This document shows, piece after piece, positions 60,963 through 64,000 of a DNA stretch of 64,000 bases. Position 1 is the first letter of the stretch, and each line of letters starts with the position of its first letter. The DNA comes from Nitrospiraceae bacterium (GTDB lineage: Bacteria; Nitrospirota; Nitrospiria; Nitrospirales; UBA8639), in assembly GCA_020632635.1 (NCBI GenBank), contig JACKFE010000001.1, positions 496,001 to 560,000 of the forward strand, in the 5' to 3' direction. The position numbers and the translations under genes were made by a program. The notes under the pieces are model-generated. The model was not told where the DNA came from. It saw nothing but the letters and a program-made list of their open reading frames with translations, and ran no database searches.

Positions 60963-62303
60963 TCAGGATCTTTCCACCTGGTTAACCTGACAGGCAAGAT
61001 GCCCTTGATTGAGCGTAACTCGAATCATCTCACCACACGATACCTCTTGTGCATTCTTAAGAATTTTTCCATCCCGCGCCCGTTGGGCAAGACTATACCC
61101 ACGACCTAATACTGCCAACGGACTCAATTGATGGAGTAGCAATCCCAATGTTTGGATCCGTTGATCATGATCCTTCAAATATTGTCTCATAGAATCCTGA
61201 ACCTGGAGAGCCAGGGAATCCAGATAATCATGCCAACGCATTATTCCAGCCTTAGGATTATGCTCCCAAACCACACCTTGATATTCCAGCACCTGAAACC
61301 GAAGAGTCCGACACCGCTGCACGAAACAGTCGATCATCTGCCCCTCAAGCTCATCAACTCGTTGACTATGCCGACGAAGAATTAAACGAGGCTCGGGTAA
61401 CCGCTGCTCCAGCCGATGAATATGGAGGCTCGCCTGAGAAAGTAGAGCTTGCATCGTTCGAGTCAATCGCCCATGATTTTGCTGAATGCGGCGCACTACT
61501 AATTCCCAATCTGGAACCGCTAACTCTGCTGCCACCGAAGGCGTCGGAGCACGGCAATCTGAGGCAAAATCCGCTAAGGTGACATCAGTTTCATGCCCCA
61601 CCGCTGAGATAACGGGGATCTTTGAGTCGGCAATGGCACGTACTACGGGCTCCTCATTAAACGCCCAAAGATCCTCGATGGAACCGCCTCCTCGCCCAAC
61701 GATCATCACCTCTACTTCACTCAAGGCATTGAGGGTTTGGATGGCTTCGGTAATTTGTAAAACAGCTTCTGGGCCCTGAACGACCACCGGGAGAATTACT
61801 AAGTGCGCCAACGGCCATCGGCGCTGCAACACTGTCAGCAGATCGTGAATCGCCGCACCCGTTGAGGAGGTTACCAAGCCAATTTTTTGAGGATATGGTG
61901 GTAATGGCTTTTTTCGCCGAAGCTCAAAAATCCCCTCTTGCTCCAACTGAAGTTTTAACTGCAAAAAGGCTAATTGACGCTGACCCAATCCCTTAGGCTC
62001 AACGACCTCAAGCAACAACTGATAATCCCCTCGGGGTTCATAGACGGAAAGCCGTCCACACGCAACGACCTCCAATCCATCTATCAGAGAAAATTTCAAT
62101 CGGTCGGCTTGGGATCGAAACAGGACTGCCCGGATTTGACTAGCCTGATCCTTGAGTGTGAAATAGCGATGGCCCGAGGAAGGACAGCGCAAATTGGAAA
62201 TTTCCCCGGTAACCCAGACTTGCGGAAATCCAGATTCCAACTGTAGGCGAATTTGACCCGTGAGTTCAGTGACGGTTAGAAGGGGAGAAAACAGATCAGA
62301 CAC
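60963..62303 (-). CDS. xseA: Exodeoxyribonuclease VII large subunit
   Basis: 446 residues from GTG 62303, ten bases after the upstream stop; an ATG at 62375 would overlap that gene by 62 bases. Single-strand-specific exonuclease. N-terminal OB domain (VWVTGEISNLRCPSSGHRYF, TLKDQASQIRAVLFRSQ), catalytic GLVTSSTGAAIHDLLTVL, VGRGGGSIEDLWAFNEE and SAVGHETDVTLADFASD, then a coiled coil. LGRGYSLAQR near the C-terminus is also conserved. The GTG has only a weak SD. Confidence 0.95.
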   Translation of the reverse strand: MSDLFSPLLTVTELTGQIRLQLESGFPQVWVTGEISNLRCPSSGHRYFTLKDQASQIRAVLFRSQADRLKFSLIDGLEVVACGRLSVYEPRGDYQLLLEVVEPKGLGQRQLAFLQLKLQLEQEGIFELRRKKPLPPYPQKIGLVTSSTGAAIHDLLTVLQRRWPLAHLVILPVVVQGPEAVLQITEAIQTLNALSEVEVMIVGRGGGSIEDLWAFNEEPVVRAIADSKIPVISAVGHETDVTLADFASDCRAPTPSVAAELAVPDWELVVRRIQQNHGRLTRTMQALLSQASLHIHRLEQRLPEPRLILRRHSQRVDELEGQMIDCFVQRCRTLRFQVLEYQGVVWEHNPKAGIMRWHDYLDSLALQVQDSMRQYLKDHDQRIQTLGLLLHQLSPLAVLGRGYSLAQRARDGKILKNAQEVSCGEMIRVTLNQGHLACQVNQVERS

Positions 62304-62313
62304 AACAGGTGAA

Positions 62314-63093
62314 TTATTCGTGAATTCGAACCCGGTGCATGGTATTAGTTTTTCCAGTGGCGGCATCAATACCAATCACCGCTCCGCATAACAGAGAAGG
62401 ACCTTGGGCCACTTCAAAGCGTCGTGGCACCTGAGTCAAGAATTTTTGTATGACACCCTGAGGCTTCATCCCGATCACAGAATGCAAAGGGCCGGTCATG
62501 CCTAAGTCGGTCATATATCCGGTTCCCTTCGGAAGAATTTGTTCATCGGCAGTTTGCACATGCGTATGCGTTCCCACCACGGCCGAGACTTTTCCATCCA
62601 AAAAATACCCCATGGCCATTTTTTCCGAACTGGCCTCGGCATGCATATCAATCAAAATGGATCGAGTCTGCCCCTCCAATCGAGCGAGCTCCCGTTCAGC
62701 CACCTGAAATGGGCAGTCCAACATGGGCATAAATACCCTCCCCATTAATTGGACAATGGCTAAGCGATCCCCCTGAGCTGTTTCTATGACGCAGACCCCT
62801 TTACCAGGTACTCCATCGGGATAATTTGCCGGGCGAATGACCCGGGCCTCTTTGTCGATATAGTCTAACGCCTCTTTTTTATCCCAGGCATGATTACCTA
62901 AGGTAATGGCCGACAATCCAAAATCAAATAATTCCTCCGCGATGTCAGGGGTAATCCCGAATCCACCCGCGGCGTTTTCCCCATTTCCAATGACCAAATC
63001 AACCTGATAGGTTTGCACAACCTTGGATAAATGCTTTAACAGAACCCTGCGGCCAGGTTCTCCCATGATATCGCCGATAAAAAATACATTCAT
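62314..63093 (-). CDS. ymdB: YmdB-type metallophosphoesterase (cyclic nucleotide phosphodiesterase)
   Basis: 259 residues. FIGDIMGEPGRRVL (metal Asp), GNGENAAGGFGITPDIAEEL, SAITLGNHAWDKKE, IDMHAEASSEKMAMG and VVGTHTHVQTADEQILPKGT are the metal-ligand motifs of the TIGR00282 family. Bacillus YmdB hydrolyses cAMP and its gene follows rny, exactly as here (32-base gap). It probably works with RNase Y in RNA or signalling control; that is an inference from order. Confidence 0.93.
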   Translation of the reverse strand: MNVFFIGDIMGEPGRRVLLKHLSKVVQTYQVDLVIGNGENAAGGFGITPDIAEELFDFGLSAITLGNHAWDKKEALDYIDKEARVIRPANYPDGVPGKGVCVIETAQGDRLAIVQLMGRVFMPMLDCPFQVAERELARLEGQTRSILIDMHAEASSEKMAMGYFLDGKVSAVVGTHTHVQTADEQILPKGTGYMTDLGMTGPLHSVIGMKPQGVIQKFLTQVPRRFEVAQGPSLLCGAVIGIDAATGKTNTMHRVRIHE

Positions 63094-63125
63094 GACAATT
63101 GGAGGAACTCTCGCTTCGCTTGCCC

Positions 63126-64000
63126 TTACTTGGCAAACTCAATATATCGGCTCTCCCGGATCACGGTGACTTTAATTTGACCAGGATACGTGAGTTCCTG
63201 CTCAATTTTCTTGGCTAAATCCCTGGAAAGAGCGAAACTTTCAGTGTCATTCAGTTCCCCCTGTCGAATAATCACACGGATTTCACGCCCGGCTTGAATG
63301 GCATACGCTTTGTCAACCCCGGAATAGCTTGTGGCCAGAGACTCCAGCTTTTCCAACCGCTTGACATACGCTTCCAAAGTTTCCCGTCTCGCTCCAGGCC
63401 TGGCCGCAGACAAAGCTTCTGCGGCGGCCACCAATACCGATTCAGGACAAATGGGTTCCACTTGCTCATGATGCGCAGCAATGGCATTCACAATCTGTTC
63501 GGATTCTCCATATTTTTTGGCAATTTCAGCTCCTAGTAGCGCATGGGTCCCTTCCTCTTCATGGCTGACAACCTTCCCGATATCGTGGAGCAATGCCCCA
63601 CGTTTTGCGAGCTTTACATCAAGCCCAAGTTCTGCGGCCATGATTCCACAAATATAGGACGCTTCCCTCGCGTGATACAGGTTATTTTGCCCATAACTGG
63701 TTCGATACTTTAAACGACCTAACAGCTTGACAATTTCTGGATGAAAATCGGAGAGCCCGACCTCAAAAATGACCTTTTCCGCCTCCTCCCGCATTAATTT
63801 TTCTAGCTCACCCTTGACCTTTTCAACCACTTCTTCAATGCGAGTCGGATGAATCCGGCCATCCTGCATGAGCCGTTCCAGAGCAATTTTTGCGACTTCC
63901 CGTCGTAGGGGATCAAATCCGGAAACAATGACCGCTTCTGGGGTTTCATCAATAATAAGATCCACACCAGTGGCGGCCTCCAACGCTCGAATATTCCGCC
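63126..64000 (-). CDS. rny: Ribonuclease Y, C-terminal part (cut by window end)
   Basis: The visible 291 residues are the end of a KH domain (LEAATGVDLIIDETPEAVIV, SGFDPLRREVAKIALERLMQ) and the whole HD domain. HD metal site: GALLHDIGKVVSHEEEGTHA; GAEIAKKYGESEQIVNAIAA; HHEQVEP. The frame stays open to 64000 with family-like residues (RNIRA) ahead of the first Leu codon at 63983, so the membrane helix and coiled coil lie outside the window. RNase Y initiates mRNA decay at the membrane. Confidence 0.96.
   Translation of the reverse strand, partial: RNIRALEAATGVDLIIDETPEAVIVSGFDPLRREVAKIALERLMQDGRIHPTRIEEVVEKVKGELEKLMREEAEKVIFEVGLSDFHPEIVKLLGRLKYRTSYGQNNLYHAREASYICGIMAAELGLDVKLAKRGALLHDIGKVVSHEEEGTHALLGAEIAKKYGESEQIVNAIAAHHEQVEPICPESVLVAAAEALSAARPGARRETLEAYVKRLEKLESLATSYSGVDKAYAIQAGREIRVIIRQGELNDTESFALSRDLAKKIEQELTYPGQIKVTVIRESRYIEFAK

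Noticed and set aside
1..64000. CRISPR arrays, prophage or integrase modules
   Set aside because: No regularly spaced repeats, integrase or phage structural genes seen; the only mobile element is the dead IS1595-type gene.

Overview
The window reads as a chromosomal segment of a Gram-negative-type bacterium, most likely a Nitrospira-like member of the Nitrospirota. This is an inference. The sequence shows a complete meso-diaminopimelate-type division and cell-wall (dcw) cluster, lipoprotein and outer-membrane signals, a FabL-like enoyl reductase, a fused c-type cytochrome/porin of the Cyc2-like architecture and a very large multicopper oxidase. No rRNA, tRNA, CRISPR array or prophage was found. 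Almost all genes lie on the minus strand in long colinear runs; the few plus-strand genes are small accessory genes.

Layout: 1-2516 is an accessory edge (truncated exported protein, cytochrome-porin, SHOCT lipoprotein). 2607-4282 holds folD-panB behind its own promoter. 4387-6111 is a plus-strand pair (beta-propeller-like exported protein and a Cys-rich protein of unknown function). 6157-18365 is a colinear minus-strand block read prs, rplY, pth, then from a new promoter rpsF, ssb, rpsR, DUF177 gene, rpmF, plsX, fabH, fabL-like gene, fabD, fabG, acpP, fabF, rnc and a periplasmic cyclophilin: translation and DNA housekeeping followed by the whole fatty-acid initiation and elongation set. 18563-24280 adds pgsA, pilB, pilT, pilC and ispE, so type IV pilus motors sit between lipid and isoprenoid genes.

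24383-35122 is the accessory region. It has a small orphan gene with a good promoter, a probable permuted papain-like protein, two related short palindromes, the giant multicopper oxidase with its 212-residue upstream partner, a decayed IS1595-type transposase with four internal stop codons, and a small membrane protein. This is where unexplained biology is most likely.

35317-56932 is the dcw supercluster. It is read rsmH, ftsL, ftsI, murE, murF, mraY, murD, ftsW, murG, murC, murB, ddl, ftsQ, ftsA, ftsZ, pgeF, yggS, yggT, divIVA, and a serine hydrolase. A clear sigma70-type promoter precedes rsmH; mraZ is missing. 57017-64000 holds asnS, a divergent rhodanese gene, and a minus-strand run rny (cut by the window end), ymdB-type phosphodiesterase, xseA, xseB, tlyA and a sugar-nucleotide epimerase.

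Start codons were moved inward where a Shine-Dalgarno (SD) sequence, family length or signal peptide argued for it; each case is stated. Function calls rest on motifs read by eye, not on database searches.
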